Origin: Pandoraea anhela
GTDB taxonomy: Bacteria > Pseudomonadota > Gammaproteobacteria > Burkholderiales > Burkholderiaceae
Assembly (NCBI RefSeq): GCF_902459655.1
Contig: NZ_CABPSB010000023.1
Coordinates: 1 to 64,000, forward strand
Direction of reading: 5' to 3'
DNA length: 64,000 nucleotides
Part shown: positions 1 through 8,104 of the stretch, in pieces
How positions within the stretch are numbered: the first letter of the stretch is position 1
Layout: each line of letters opens with the position of its first letter
Position numbers and translations under genes: made by a program
Notes under the pieces: generated by a model
Told to the model about the DNA's origin: nothing
Database searches by the model: none
Seen by the model: the letters and a program-made list of their open reading frames with translations, nothing else

Positions 1-98
1 ATCTGATGTCCCGACGCGACCAGCTTCTTGACCGTCTCGGGCGTCGCCGCGACACGGGATTCGCCGGCGAGCGTTTCGGCGGGGATGCCGATTTTCAT
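1..98 (-). CDS. pntA: NAD(P) transhydrogenase subunit alpha, N-terminal fragment
   Basis: Only the first 32 codons lie in the window; the gene continues past base 1. The visible protein begins MKIGIPAETLAGESRVAATP, the typical opening of PntA and of the related alanine dehydrogenase fold, where the Glu/Arg-rich stretch lines the nucleotide-binding cleft. PntA is the NAD(H)-binding part of the proton-translocating transhydrogenase that exchanges hydride between NADH and NADP. AGGAG sits correctly upstream of the ATG at 98. Alanine dehydrogenase starts in a similar way, but the ESRVAATPETVKKL pattern favours PntA. Downstream partner genes are outside the window. Confidence 0.85.
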   Translation of the reverse strand, partial: MKIGIPAETLAGESRVAATPETVKKLVASGHQ

Positions 99-534
99 TG
101 CCTATCTCCTTGGGTTTGTGAACTGATCTCATCAGAGGCCAAAACCAAGCGCCACGAACGATGGCCAAGGAGCCGCAGCGTCTGCGCTGCCGGGGCAGAC
201 GCACTACCTGTTTCGCCGCTGATGACATTAGTCCTGCACAAACCACTGCATTCGAACTTCTGCAAAAACCGGTGATGCGGTACTGCAACTGCACATTGCT
301 GGTGCTGGAAGCTTACCCGAAGATGACAAACGCGCCTATTGCGCGAAACGGCATATGAATATGAGCCCTTGGGTATGCCTCGGCGAGGCGTACGCAAGAA
401 TTCGCTGTCGGCGCTGTCGGTGCCCCGACCGACCGGTCGGTCGTGAAAGTGGCCGTCTCCAGCGCCAAACCCCGTCAGACGGTAAAATGACGCTTTTATC
501 GGGGTAATCTCCCCGCGTCCCGCAAGGATGTGCC
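99..534. other. Intergenic region between divergent pntA and Nudix genes
   Basis: These 436 bases separate two divergently transcribed genes, so promoters for both should lie here. I see no convincing coding frame. The notable element is a perfect 18-base palindrome at 426-443. The segment around 330-360 is locally A+T-rich and could hold a promoter, but no clear -35/-10 pair stands out. Confidence 0.6.
426..443. promoter_or_regulatory. Perfect 18-bp palindrome, possible operator
   Basis: CGACCGACC followed directly by its reverse complement GGTCGGTCG. A gapless palindrome of this size about 90 bases upstream of the Nudix start resembles operators of dimeric repressors such as TetR types. 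No regulator gene is adjacent, so the partner is unknown. Confidence 0.35.
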
Positions 535-1011
535 ATGAATGCACGCTGGAAGCCCAACGTGACGGTTGCAGCGGTCGTCGAACGCGACGGCCGTTTTCTG
601 TTTGTCGAAGAGCAAAAGCGCGCAGGCCTGCTGATCAACCAACCGGCCGGTCATCTGGAGCCGGGCGAGTCGATCCTCGATGCCGTACGCCGCGAAGTGC
701 TCGAAGAAACGGCGCATACGTTCGAACCGCAGCATCTGCTCGGCATCTATCTCGCTCCGGGACCGGAAGACATCGTCTACCTGCGGTTCACCTTCACCGG
801 TGTGCTGGGCGAGTTGGATGCGTCGCGCACGCTCGACGACGGCATCGTCGGCACCCTCTGGCTGACCCCCGAGGAAGTCCGCGCTCAACGCACGCGGCAC
901 CGCTCGCCCATCCTTGAGCGCTGCATGGACGATTACCTGCGAGGGGTGCGGTACGACCTCGACATACTTCAGACCCATCCGGCGCTGACCGGGGGGCAGG
1001 GCAACACATGA
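535..1011 (+). CDS. Nudix hydrolase, NudJ-like
   Basis: 158-residue Nudix hydrolase. The Nudix box spans about residues 38-62, starting G-H-L-E-P-G-E-S and ending REVLEETAH, with the catalytic REVLEE core intact. In the NudJ family such enzymes hydrolyse nucleoside di- and triphosphates and thiamine pyrophosphates. AAGGA precedes the ATG at 535. The stop overlaps the mnmA start (ATGA at 1008-1011), so the two genes are translationally coupled; this Nudix-mnmA pairing is common in proteobacteria. The substrate cannot be told from sequence. Confidence 0.88.
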   Translation: MNARWKPNVTVAAVVERDGRFLFVEEQKRAGLLINQPAGHLEPGESILDAVRREVLEETAHTFEPQHLLGIYLAPGPEDIVYLRFTFTGVLGELDASRTLDDGIVGTLWLTPEEVRAQRTRHRSPILERCMDDYLRGVRYDLDILQTHPALTGGQGNT

Positions 1012-2201
1012 GTCAAAAACGCGTAGTAGTGGGCATGTCGGGCGGCGTCGATTCGTCGGTCACGGCGTGGCTTCTCAAACAACAAGGCTACGACGTCGTC
1101 GGTCTGTTCATGAAGAACTGGGAAGACGATGACGACAGCGAATATTGTTCGACCCGGCAGGACTGGATCGACGTGGTGTCGGTCGCCGACCTGATCGGCA
1201 TCGATGTCGAAGCGGTGAACTTCGCCGCCGAGTACAAAGACCGCGTCTTCGCAGAGTTTCTGCGCGAATACTCGGCCGGGCGCACGCCCAACCCGGACGT
1301 GCTGTGCAACGCCGAGATCAAGTTCAAGGCGTTCCTCGATCATGCCGTGGCGCTGGGCGGCGAGACCATCGCGACCGGTCACTATGCGCGCGTGCGCGAG
1401 CGGGACGGGCGCTTCGAATTGCTCAAGGCGTTCGATCACACGAAAGACCAGAGCTACTTCCTGCACCGCCTGAACCAGAAACAACTCTCGCGTACGATGT
1501 TCCCGCTGGGCGACATGCCGAAGACGAAGGTTCGCGAAATCGCCGCGCAGATCGGTCTGCCGAACGCGAAGAAGAAGGACTCGACGGGGATTTGCTTCAT
1601 CGGCGAACGGCCGTTCCGCGACTTCCTCAACCGCTACCTGCCGACCCATCCGGGGCCCATGAAGACGCCGGACGGCGCCGTCGTGGGCGAGCACGTCGGC
1701 CTGGCGTTCTACACGCTCGGGCAGCGCAAGGGCATTGGTCTCGGCGGCAGTCGCGACGGCTCCGGCGAGCCGTGGTTCGTCGCCCGTAAAGACATGGCGA
1801 GCAATACGCTGTATGTCGTTCAGGGACACGATCACCCGTGGCTGCTCTCGGGCACGCTCGATGCCGAAGACCTCTCGTGGGTCGCGGGTGAGCCGCCTGC
1901 CGAGGGCACGCGCTGCGGCGCGAAGACCCGCTACCGTCAGGCCGACGCCGCGTGCGAAGTCGTGCGCGCCGGGGCCGGTGTGCTCACACTGTCGTTCTCC
2001 GACGCGCAATGGGCCGTCACGCCGGGCCAGTCGGCCGTGCTGTACGACGGCGAGGTGTGCCTGGGCGGCGGCATCATCGCGTCCACCACGCCTGCCGTCT
2101 CGGGCGCGCACGAGGGCACGGGCGACGCCCTCACCCAAGCCGCTGACAAAGCAACTGGCAAGGCGACTGCCTCGAAACACATCATCCTCAATACGCATTG
2201 A
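1008..2201 (+). CDS. mnmA: tRNA-specific 2-thiouridylase MnmA
   Basis: 397-residue enzyme that installs sulfur at position 2 of the wobble uridine in tRNA Lys, Glu and Gln. The N-terminal PP-loop motif SGGVDSS lies at residues 11-17. The first catalytic cysteine is in the [12 protein letters not shown] segment near residue 105, and the second in [12 protein letters not shown] near residue 195. The C-terminal beta-barrel is followed by an extra Ala/Thr/Gly/Lys-rich tail of about 45 residues, slightly longer than in E. coli. Start overlaps the Nudix stop. Confidence 0.96.
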   Translation: MSQKRVVVGMSGGVDSSVTAWLLKQQGYDVVGLFMKNWEDDDDSEYCSTRQDWIDVVSVADLIGIDVEAVNFAAEYKDRVFAEFLREYSAGRTPNPDVLCNAEIKFKAFLDHAVALGGETIATGHYARVRERDGRFELLKAFDHTKDQSYFLHRLNQKQLSRTMFPLGDMPKTKVREIAAQIGLPNAKKKDSTGICFIGERPFRDFLNRYLPTHPGPMKTPDGAVVGEHVGLAFYTLGQRKGIGLGGSRDGSGEPWFVARKDMASNTLYVVQGHDHPWLLSGTLDAEDLSWVAGEPPAEGTRCGAKTRYRQADAACEVVRAGAGVLTLSFSDAQWAVTPGQSAVLYDGEVCLGGGIIASTTPAVSGAHEGTGDALTQAADKATGKATASKHIILNTH

Positions 2202-2276
2202 AGCCGCCGGCGCTCGCCGGGGAGACACCCGGCAGCGTGCCGGTGCGTGTCCCCCCGCAAAAGCCTAGGAGGTTTC

Positions 2277-3878
2277 ATGTTTTCGCGCCGATTTCTGGCT
2301 CTCTGGATCGCCGTGGCGTTGCTCGTTGCAACGCTCATGCTGGTGCTCGCCGACGGATGGCATCCGCTCTGGCCGATACCGTTCGCTGCGTTGGTCGCCC
2401 TCGGGGTCTGGGATGTCGTGCAGCAGCGTCACGCCGTGCTGCGCAATTACCCGCTATGGGGGCACTTGCGGTTCCTGTTCGAATTCATCCGCCCGGAAAT
2501 CCGCCAGTATTTCGTGGAGGACGACACCTCCGAGACACCGTTCTCGCGCGCACAGCGCAGCATCGTCTATCAACGCGCGAAGGGCGACGTCGACAGCCGC
2601 CCGTTCGGCACCGAAGTCGACGTCAGGGCCACCGGCTACGAATGGATCGCCCATTCGCTCGCCCCGACCGTGCTCAAGGACCACGACTTTCGCATCACCA
2701 TCGGGCCCGACCGGGCGCAGCCGTATTCGGCCTCGATCTTCAACATCTCCGCGATGAGCTTCGGCGCGTTGTCGGCCAATGCGATCCGCGCGCTCAATCG
2801 CGGCGCCAGACTCGGCAACTTCATTCACGACACCGGCGAAGGCTCGATCTCCCCGCATCATCGTGAGCAGGGCGGCGATCTGATCTGGGAAGTGGCGTCG
2901 GGCTACTTCGGTTGTCGCAACGACGACGGCACGTTCAGCGCCGAGAAATTCGCTGCGCAGGCCACCACGCCGCAAGTGAAAATGATCGAAGTGAAGCTTT
3001 CGCAGGGGGCGAAGCCGGGGCATGGCGGTGTGCTGCCCGCCGCAAAGATCACGCCGGAAATCTCCGCGACGCGCGGTGTGCCGATGGGGCAGGACTGCAT
3101 CTCGCCGTCGCGCCACAGCGAGTTCTCCACACCGTTGGGCCTGTTGCAATTCGTCGACAAGCTGCGCACGCTCTCGGGAGGAAAGCCGACCGGCTTCAAG
3201 CTGTGCATCGGACATCCGTGGGAATTCTTCGGCATCGTGAAGGCGATGCTCGAGAGCGGCATCCTGCCCGACTTCATTGTGGTCGACGGCTCGGAGGGCG
3301 GCACAGGCGCCGCACCGCTGGAGTTCACCGACCACGTGGGCACGCCGTTGCAGGAAGGGCTGCTGCTCGTGCACAACACGCTCGTGGGCGCAGGGTTGCG
3401 CGACAAGATCCGCGTCGGCGCGTCGGGCAAGATCGTCACCGCCTTCGACATCGCGCGCACGCTCGCGATCGGCGCCGACTGGTGCAACTCGGCGCGTGGC
3501 TTCATGTTCGCTATCGGTTGTATTCAGTCGCAGAAGTGCCATACGGACCGTTGCCCGACGGGGGTGGCTACGCAAGATGCGTTGCGTCAGCGCGCGCTCG
3601 TGGTGCCCGACAAGGCGCAGCGCGTGCATCAGTTCCACGCCCATACGTTGCATGCCTTGCGGGAATTGATTCAGGCGGCGGGGTTGTCGCATCCGTCGGA
3701 TCTGCGGGCGCACCACATCGTCAAACGGGTGTCGTCCAATGAGATTCGTCTCATGTCCGATTCGCTCAAGTACCTGGCGCCGGGCGATTTGCTGCGCGGC
3801 CAGTTCCGCTACCAGTTGTACGAAAAGTACTGGCCGCTGGCGCGGGCCGACAGTTTCTCCCCCGCTGCCGTCGTCTGA
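2277..3878 (+). CDS. FMN-binding glutamate synthase family protein
   Basis: 533 residues. Two hydrophobic segments near the N-terminus (about residues 5-25 and 29-47) suggest membrane anchoring. The rest is a glutamate-synthase central/FMN domain: the core includes a VVDGSEGGTGAAP segment near residue 335 and GCIQSQKCHTDRCPTGVATQ near 415, matching the cysteine cluster that binds the [3Fe-4S] centre in GltB. The glutaminase and FAD/NADPH parts of true glutamate synthase are absent, so the physiological reaction is unknown. AGGAGG six bases upstream of the ATG at 2277 decides the start over a GTG at 2247. A terminator follows. Confidence 0.85.
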   Translation: MFSRRFLALWIAVALLVATLMLVLADGWHPLWPIPFAALVALGVWDVVQQRHAVLRNYPLWGHLRFLFEFIRPEIRQYFVEDDTSETPFSRAQRSIVYQRAKGDVDSRPFGTEVDVRATGYEWIAHSLAPTVLKDHDFRITIGPDRAQPYSASIFNISAMSFGALSANAIRALNRGARLGNFIHDTGEGSISPHHREQGGDLIWEVASGYFGCRNDDGTFSAEKFAAQATTPQVKMIEVKLSQGAKPGHGGVLPAAKITPEISATRGVPMGQDCISPSRHSEFSTPLGLLQFVDKLRTLSGGKPTGFKLCIGHPWEFFGIVKAMLESGILPDFIVVDGSEGGTGAAPLEFTDHVGTPLQEGLLLVHNTLVGAGLRDKIRVGASGKIVTAFDIARTLAIGADWCNSARGFMFAIGCIQSQKCHTDRCPTGVATQDALRQRALVVPDKAQRVHQFHAHTLHALRELIQAAGLSHPSDLRAHHIVKRVSSNEIRLMSDSLKYLAPGDLLRGQFRYQLYEKYWPLARADSFSPAAVV

Positions 3879-3915
3879 CCGGACCCGGGCGATACCGCCG
3901 GATTCCTGTCCGGAC

Positions 3916-3950
3916 AAAAAACCCGACGCAATGTGGCGTCGGGTTTTTTT
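3916..3950 (+). terminator. Rho-independent terminator after the glutamate-synthase-like gene
   Basis: CCCGACGC (3922-3929) pairs with GCGTCGGG (3936-3943) around a six-base loop and is followed by seven T. It has A residues on the left arm too, so it could work in both directions. Confidence 0.85.
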
Positions 3951-4105
3951 GGGTTCCCGATAGTTTTCTTCCCAAATACCAAAAGCGCAGCCTGTGGCGA
4001 CTCACATTAAGGTGTCCACCGGATGATGCTCGCGCGCGTACTCGCCTATCGTGTGGGCTTCGACTTTGTCATCCCGCCGACGGATTGTCGTCAGAGGAGG
4101 AGCCT

Positions 4106-4906
4106 ATGAGTACGGTGCGATTTCTGATCAGCCGCCACGACGTCAAACTCAATGTGAACGGCCTTGTGCATGCGTTGCCTGCGGGCAGCATGACCGCAAC
4201 CAGTTCGGATGCGACGATCGAAGCCCACGGGCCAGTGGTGTCTCACGATTTTCATGCCTGCGACTTGCAGGCGCTGTATCCGGACGTCGTCGATCTGCTC
4301 GACCGTCGTCCGCTGGGTGTCTTCCACCGTCAGGCGGCGCGCACGCTGATTCTCGAGCCGACGATGGTGGATGTGGCCATGACATTGCAGAACGTCGACC
4401 GAATGGCGATGCTGCGTTTCTTCTACGTCTATTGTTTGTGCCGCGATCAGCGCTATTTCTCGGCGATGCTGCGGCAGACGATCGCGGGCAGTCATTCGCT
4501 GTTCGACTTCGTCGAGGCGAATTTTCACCGGCCATGGCCCGTGGGGCGTCTCGCGGAGGAGTTCGGCATGCCACTGCGCAAATTTCGTTACCTTTTCCAG
4601 CAGACGTACGGCATGCCGGCCAAGCAGTGGTTGTTGGAGCGACGGTTGCGGCTGGCGCGCGATCTGTTGCTCTCAACGCGTCACAAGGTGCTCGATATCG
4701 CGCTGGAGTGCGGTTTCACCAATCACGCCCACTTCACCGATACGTTTCGCAAGCGTTTCGATTGCGCGCCGACGGAGATCCGTCTGGGCACGCCACCGCA
4801 GCGCGGCGGTCGCCGCGTTGCGATGCCGCGCGCCGATGCTTACGCGGCGATGCGTGCCGATCTGGTGGCAGGGCACGGCGCGATTACCGATGCGGGGGTG
4901 CTATGA
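4106..4906 (+). CDS. AraC-family regulator of the T3SS
   Basis: 266 residues. The C-terminal third (about 145-240) is an AraC-type double helix-turn-helix: a first HTH around VGRLAEEFGMPLRKFRYLF and a second ending GFTNHAHFTDTFRKRF, with the usual family consensus. The N-terminal part has no recognisable cupin motif; T3SS regulators such as ExsA, MxiE and InvF share this layout. GAGGAGG upstream of the ATG at 4106 decides the start. Its stop overlaps the needle-gene start (ATGA), so it is the first gene of the apparatus operon and probably activates it. The activating signal is unknown. Confidence 0.85.
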   Translation: MSTVRFLISRHDVKLNVNGLVHALPAGSMTATSSDATIEAHGPVVSHDFHACDLQALYPDVVDLLDRRPLGVFHRQAARTLILEPTMVDVAMTLQNVDRMAMLRFFYVYCLCRDQRYFSAMLRQTIAGSHSLFDFVEANFHRPWPVGRLAEEFGMPLRKFRYLFQQTYGMPAKQWLLERRLRLARDLLLSTRHKVLDIALECGFTNHAHFTDTFRKRFDCAPTEIRLGTPPQRGGRRVAMPRADAYAAMRADLVAGHGAITDAGVL

Positions 4907-5121
4907 ACGTCGAGGAAATCCATCGGGGTATGGGGGAGAGTGTGCGGCGCATGTCGGACGAAGCGTCGCAGGCGGTGCGTACGGAGGGCACCAACGATGC
5001 CCGGCACATGCTCGACGTGCAGTTCAAGTTGCAGCAGTTCGCGACGGCGATCGGGCTGCACAGTGCGGCCATCAAGCTCATCAAGGACACGTTGATGGGC
5101 ATCATCGCCAAGATCGCGTGA
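4903..5121 (+). CDS. sctF: T3SS needle protein SctF (SsaG/EscF family)
   Basis: 72-residue helical protein matching the SsaG/EscF needle subunits in size and C-terminal sequence: QFKLQQFATAIGL is followed by a second helix ending IKDTLMGIIAKIA, very close to the end of Salmonella SsaG as I recall it. It would polymerise into the extracellular needle. The start overlaps the AraC-regulator stop and the stop overlaps the next gene by one base, so expression is tightly coupled. This gene is the strongest single sign that the system belongs to the SPI-2-like Ssa-Esc family and not the Inv or Ysc types. Confidence 0.9.
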   Translation: MNVEEIHRGMGESVRRMSDEASQAVRTEGTNDARHMLDVQFKLQQFATAIGLHSAAIKLIKDTLMGIIAKIA

Positions 5122-5603
5122 TGACGATGCAATCGGTGTCGTCGCTCCCTTCGTTAGCGGATCGTCCGGAAGATGTCGTCACGCCGTGGCTCGACCACGC
5201 GGTTCGCCAGTGCATTGTCGAACTCGCACTCGCCGGCGCGCATCATGGCATGAAAGCCGAAGCGAGGGTGATTCTTCGGGCGCTTCCGTCTCTGGTGCCG
5301 CAGCGTGAGGCGCGTCAGTGCCTGAATGCAGCGTTGCTCATCGCCCTGGGCGACACGTCGGCGGCACGGGATTGCCTTGCGGAACTCGTCGCACGTGGCG
5401 AGACCGATGTGCCTACGGCCAACGTGCTACGACACTGGCTCGACGCCACGGACGCGGTGCAATCACGGCCTGGCGCCGCTTTATCTTCGCCAGCGTCGCC
5501 ATCATCGCCATCATTGTCGTCTGCATCGTTTCCCCCTACTCCCACTACTCCGACTACTCCTCCTACTTCTTCTCCTCCCTCTCTTTTGGTTCCCTCGTCA
5601 TGA
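5121..5603 (+). CDS. SsaH/YscG-like T3SS needle-chaperone component
   Basis: 160 residues. The first 110 or so form an alpha-helical, TPR-like unit (ALAGAHHGMKAEARVILRAL, then QCLNAALLIALGDTSAARDCL), as expected for YscG/SsaH proteins, which with the YscE-type partner keep needle subunits unpolymerised. Position directly after sctF matches ssaH in SPI-2. The last 45 residues are a Pro/Ser/Thr tail not expected in the family and encoded by an almost pure pyrimidine tract (about 5480-5595). Start and stop both overlap neighbours. The family call rests mostly on position and fold pattern. Confidence 0.65.
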   Translation: MTMQSVSSLPSLADRPEDVVTPWLDHAVRQCIVELALAGAHHGMKAEARVILRALPSLVPQREARQCLNAALLIALGDTSAARDCLAELVARGETDVPTANVLRHWLDATDAVQSRPGAALSSPASPSSPSLSSASFPPTPTTPTTPPTSSPPSLLVPSS

Positions 5604-5983
5604 CGACTGCCTTCGTTCCTTCCCTCGCCTCCCCATCTTCGGTGCGCTCACCCACCGCGACTGCTGAGACGTCGGCAAAAGTCGCGTCCACGGCATCCAG
5701 CGCGTTGGGCGGGACCGATATCGATGCCGCTCGCTTCGAACAGGCATTGGCGAACGCGCCGTCGTTGCCCGAACATCAGTTGCTCAGCGCGGCGGGCAAA
5801 CTCGCTGGCAATACGGAGCATCTCGCGCAGCGGGTTGCGCTGGACGAGCGAACGCTCGACGATCCGACGCAAATGCTCGCCGCACAGCGAGAGATAAGCG
5901 AGCGCGTTCTAGCGCTGGAGATCGTCGCCAAGGTGGCCGGCGCGACGACCCAGGGGGTGAACAAGCTGGTTCATATGCAATGA
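5600..5983 (+). CDS. sctI: T3SS inner rod protein SctI
   Basis: 127 residues. The N-terminal half is Ser/Thr/Ala-rich and flexible; the C-terminal half is helical and ends AKVAGATTQGVNKLVHMQ, the pattern of YscI/SsaI/HrpB rod subunits that line the channel below the needle. ATGA overlaps join it to the previous gene (start at 5600) and to sctJ (5980-5983). Gene order sctF-G-I-J equals ssaG-H-I-J of SPI-2, which supports the call beyond the modest sequence similarity. Confidence 0.82.
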   Translation: MTTAFVPSLASPSSVRSPTATAETSAKVASTASSALGGTDIDAARFEQALANAPSLPEHQLLSAAGKLAGNTEHLAQRVALDERTLDDPTQMLAAQREISERVLALEIVAKVAGATTQGVNKLVHMQ

Positions 5984-6801
5984 CCCGAAGCAGGCATATC
6001 GCAGATTTCATCATGGCGATTTTCCACGGACGTATGCATGGCCGAGGCTGGCTCGTTTGCGTCGTCTTGCTCATGCTCGCCGGCTGCAAGGTCGAATTGC
6101 ATCGTGCATTGAGCGAGACCGAAGCGAATCAGATGCTGGCGCTGTTGCTCGTCTCGGGGCTTCAGGCCGACAAACGTGCCGATACGGCGGGCATTACCGT
6201 TCGCATCGAACGCAGCGATTTCGTGCGCGGGGTCGAAGTACTTCGTCAGCACGGCTTGCCGCGTCAGAAGCGGGCGTCGGTCGAAGACGTGTTCCCGCCG
6301 GGTCAACTCGTCAGCTCTCCGGTGCAGGAGCAGGCGAAACTCATCTTTCTCAAGGAGCAACGGCTGGAGCGCATGCTGGCGGCGCTCGACGGCGTGATGG
6401 TCGCGGAAGTGTCGATCGCGCAGGTGCCGACCGACTCGGCGGGGCGCGCGACGCTGCCACCGGGCGTTGCCGTCTTCGTCAAGTACAGCCCCGAGATCAA
6501 TATGGTGCAGCGTATGACGGATATCCGCAGTCTGGTGCACGACAGCGTGCCCGGCGTGTCGCCCGAGCGTATCAGCATCGTGTTGCAGCCCGCCGACTAT
6601 CGGCTGCCGCGTGCGGCGATCGAGGCCGGCGCCGGTGTGCAGGCGGATAGCACAGGGGGTGAGAGACAGTGGCGACCGTGGCTGGGATGGGGCATGTTTG
6701 CCGGCGCAGTGGCGGTGCTCGGATTTGCCGGCGTCGTGACCTGGCGACGAAGGGAGGTTTGGATCGCACGCCTTCGTCGGCGTGTCATGAGGACATCGTG
6801 A
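5980..6801 (+). CDS. sctJ: T3SS inner-membrane ring lipoprotein SctJ
   Basis: 273 residues from the overlapping ATG; translation might instead begin at the internal Met 12 or Met 19. A signal peptide ends in the lipobox LAGC, acylated at Cys 36. The periplasmic YscJ/FliF ring-building domain covers about 37-215 (ALSETEANQMLALLLVSGLQ, and the VAVFVKYSPEINMVQRM region). A C-terminal transmembrane helix (about 232-252) is followed by a basic cytoplasmic tail. It forms the inner-membrane ring with SctD. The stop overlaps a GTG start of the next gene. Confidence 0.95.
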   Translation: MTRSRHIADFIMAIFHGRMHGRGWLVCVVLLMLAGCKVELHRALSETEANQMLALLLVSGLQADKRADTAGITVRIERSDFVRGVEVLRQHGLPRQKRASVEDVFPPGQLVSSPVQEQAKLIFLKEQRLERMLAALDGVMVAEVSIAQVPTDSAGRATLPPGVAVFVKYSPEINMVQRMTDIRSLVHDSVPGVSPERISIVLQPADYRLPRAAIEAGAGVQADSTGGERQWRPWLGWGMFAGAVAVLGFAGVVTWRRREVWIARLRRRVMRTS

Positions 6802-7439
6802 TCGCAAGCACGCGACTGGCCTGTCTGATCTGGCAACCCGGCTTGCATATGGACGACGGGTGGTGGGACGTGTTGGGACTCTCGGCGTGGAAGGCGGCTT
6901 ACCGTCGACATCCCGCGTGTCGTTTGCACGTCGATCGACTGTTGATCGAGCGGCGCGGATGGCCCTCTGTCGCCCGGACGCGGGGCTGCGTGCCGGCCGA
7001 AAGCGATGTGGCGAACACCATCCTGAATCTGCTACCCAACCTGCGTCGCGTGGCATTGGCCTATGGCTTGCGTTGGCTGGGCTGCCCGGACTATCTGCTG
7101 CTCGGCACTTATCGCCGCGCGCTCTCGCGCTGGCTCGACGCGTGGCAATGCGATCGCTTGTTGCTGATGCGCCGTGACTGGCCGTCGAGTCCCGAGTTTC
7201 CGTCCGAGTCGATCGCTTCGGCCGCGTTGGCGGTAACCGGTGCTTGTCTCGACGCCGCGTCGCTCGCGTCCCCGATATCCGATAGCGATGCCGTCACTGC
7301 GCACATGGCGGCGCGAATCTTGTTGCCGCCGCCGGACAACGCGCCGACGCTGCCGTCCGATTTGCCCGTCGTAGACGACATCTGGCCGCGTCTTGCGGCG
7401 TTGGAGAGGATGCTATGTATGTCATCGACTATGCACTGA
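6798..7439 (+). CDS. sctK: T3SS sorting-platform accessory protein SctK
   Basis: 213 residues starting at a GTG that overlaps the sctJ stop. The sequence is weakly conserved, but size, the LLPNLRRVALAYGLRWLGCPDYLLLGTYR-type core (about residues 75-105) and the place between sctJ and sctL fit SctK, equivalent to STM1410 in SPI-2 and OrgA in SPI-1. SctK links the SctQ pods of the cytoplasmic sorting platform to the inner ring. Its end overlaps sctL by 25 bases. Confidence 0.72.
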   Translation: MIASTRLACLIWQPGLHMDDGWWDVLGLSAWKAAYRRHPACRLHVDRLLIERRGWPSVARTRGCVPAESDVANTILNLLPNLRRVALAYGLRWLGCPDYLLLGTYRRALSRWLDAWQCDRLLLMRRDWPSSPEFPSESIASAALAVTGACLDAASLASPISDSDAVTAHMAARILLPPPDNAPTLPSDLPVVDDIWPRLAALERMLCMSSTMH

Positions 7440-8104
7440 CACCGATGGAAACGATTGCTGGCCCCGCACCGGCAGGGCCGGTGGTCTCCGGCGATACGCT
7501 CACTCGCTTGCGTGAAGAGGCCGGTTTGCGCGTTCGTTGGATGGAGGCGGCACGCGCCGAGCGCGAAGCTGCGCAGGCGGCACTCGAACAGGCACGGCGC
7601 GAGATTGACGCACAACGCAGTGCGTGGCAGGAAGCGGCGCAGGCGCGGATAAAAGCGGAGGCGGCCGCGATGGCCGAATCCGCGCGGCAGGCAGCTGTCG
7701 CACAGACAGTGCAATGGCTCGTGGATGAGGCGTCGATGGAGCGTGAGATCGTGCGCTCGCTGGAGCGACGGGTGGCCGACGTGCTGACCGGGGCATTGAA
7801 GAATTTCGTCGACAAACTCGATGTCGGCGAGCGTTTCGCTCATCGCGTGGGACAAGCCTTGCCGGGTCTCGTGCGCGAAGGGGCGCTGCTCATGCGGGTG
7901 GCGCCGGCCCAGCACGACGCGATCGCCAATGCGCTGCGCGACGCCGATATCGTCCTGCCATGCTCACCGGACGCGACGCTCACCGACCGTCAGGCGCGTA
8001 TCGAAAGCGAGTGGGTCACGGTATGTCTCGATCTGGATGCGGATCTGGCTGCGGTCATCGAGCGACTGCGTGTCGGTCCGAGTCTGGAGGTGGCCTATGG
8101 TTGA
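7415..8104 (+). CDS. sctL: T3SS ATPase stator protein SctL
   Basis: 229 residues. A long coiled coil (about 25-95: many Ala, Glu, Arg heptads such as ARAEREAAQAALEQARREID) precedes a globular C-terminal domain like that of FliH and the ATP synthase delta subunit. It should dimerise, bind and restrain the SctN ATPase and connect it to SctQ. GGAGAGGA upstream supports the ATG at 7415, inside sctK. Equivalent to SsaK in SPI-2. It overlaps sctW by eight bases. Confidence 0.88.
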   Translation: MYVIDYALTPMETIAGPAPAGPVVSGDTLTRLREEAGLRVRWMEAARAEREAAQAALEQARREIDAQRSAWQEAAQARIKAEAAAMAESARQAAVAQTVQWLVDEASMEREIVRSLERRVADVLTGALKNFVDKLDVGERFAHRVGQALPGLVREGALLMRVAPAQHDAIANALRDADIVLPCSPDATLTDRQARIESEWVTVCLDLDADLAAVIERLRVGPSLEVAYG

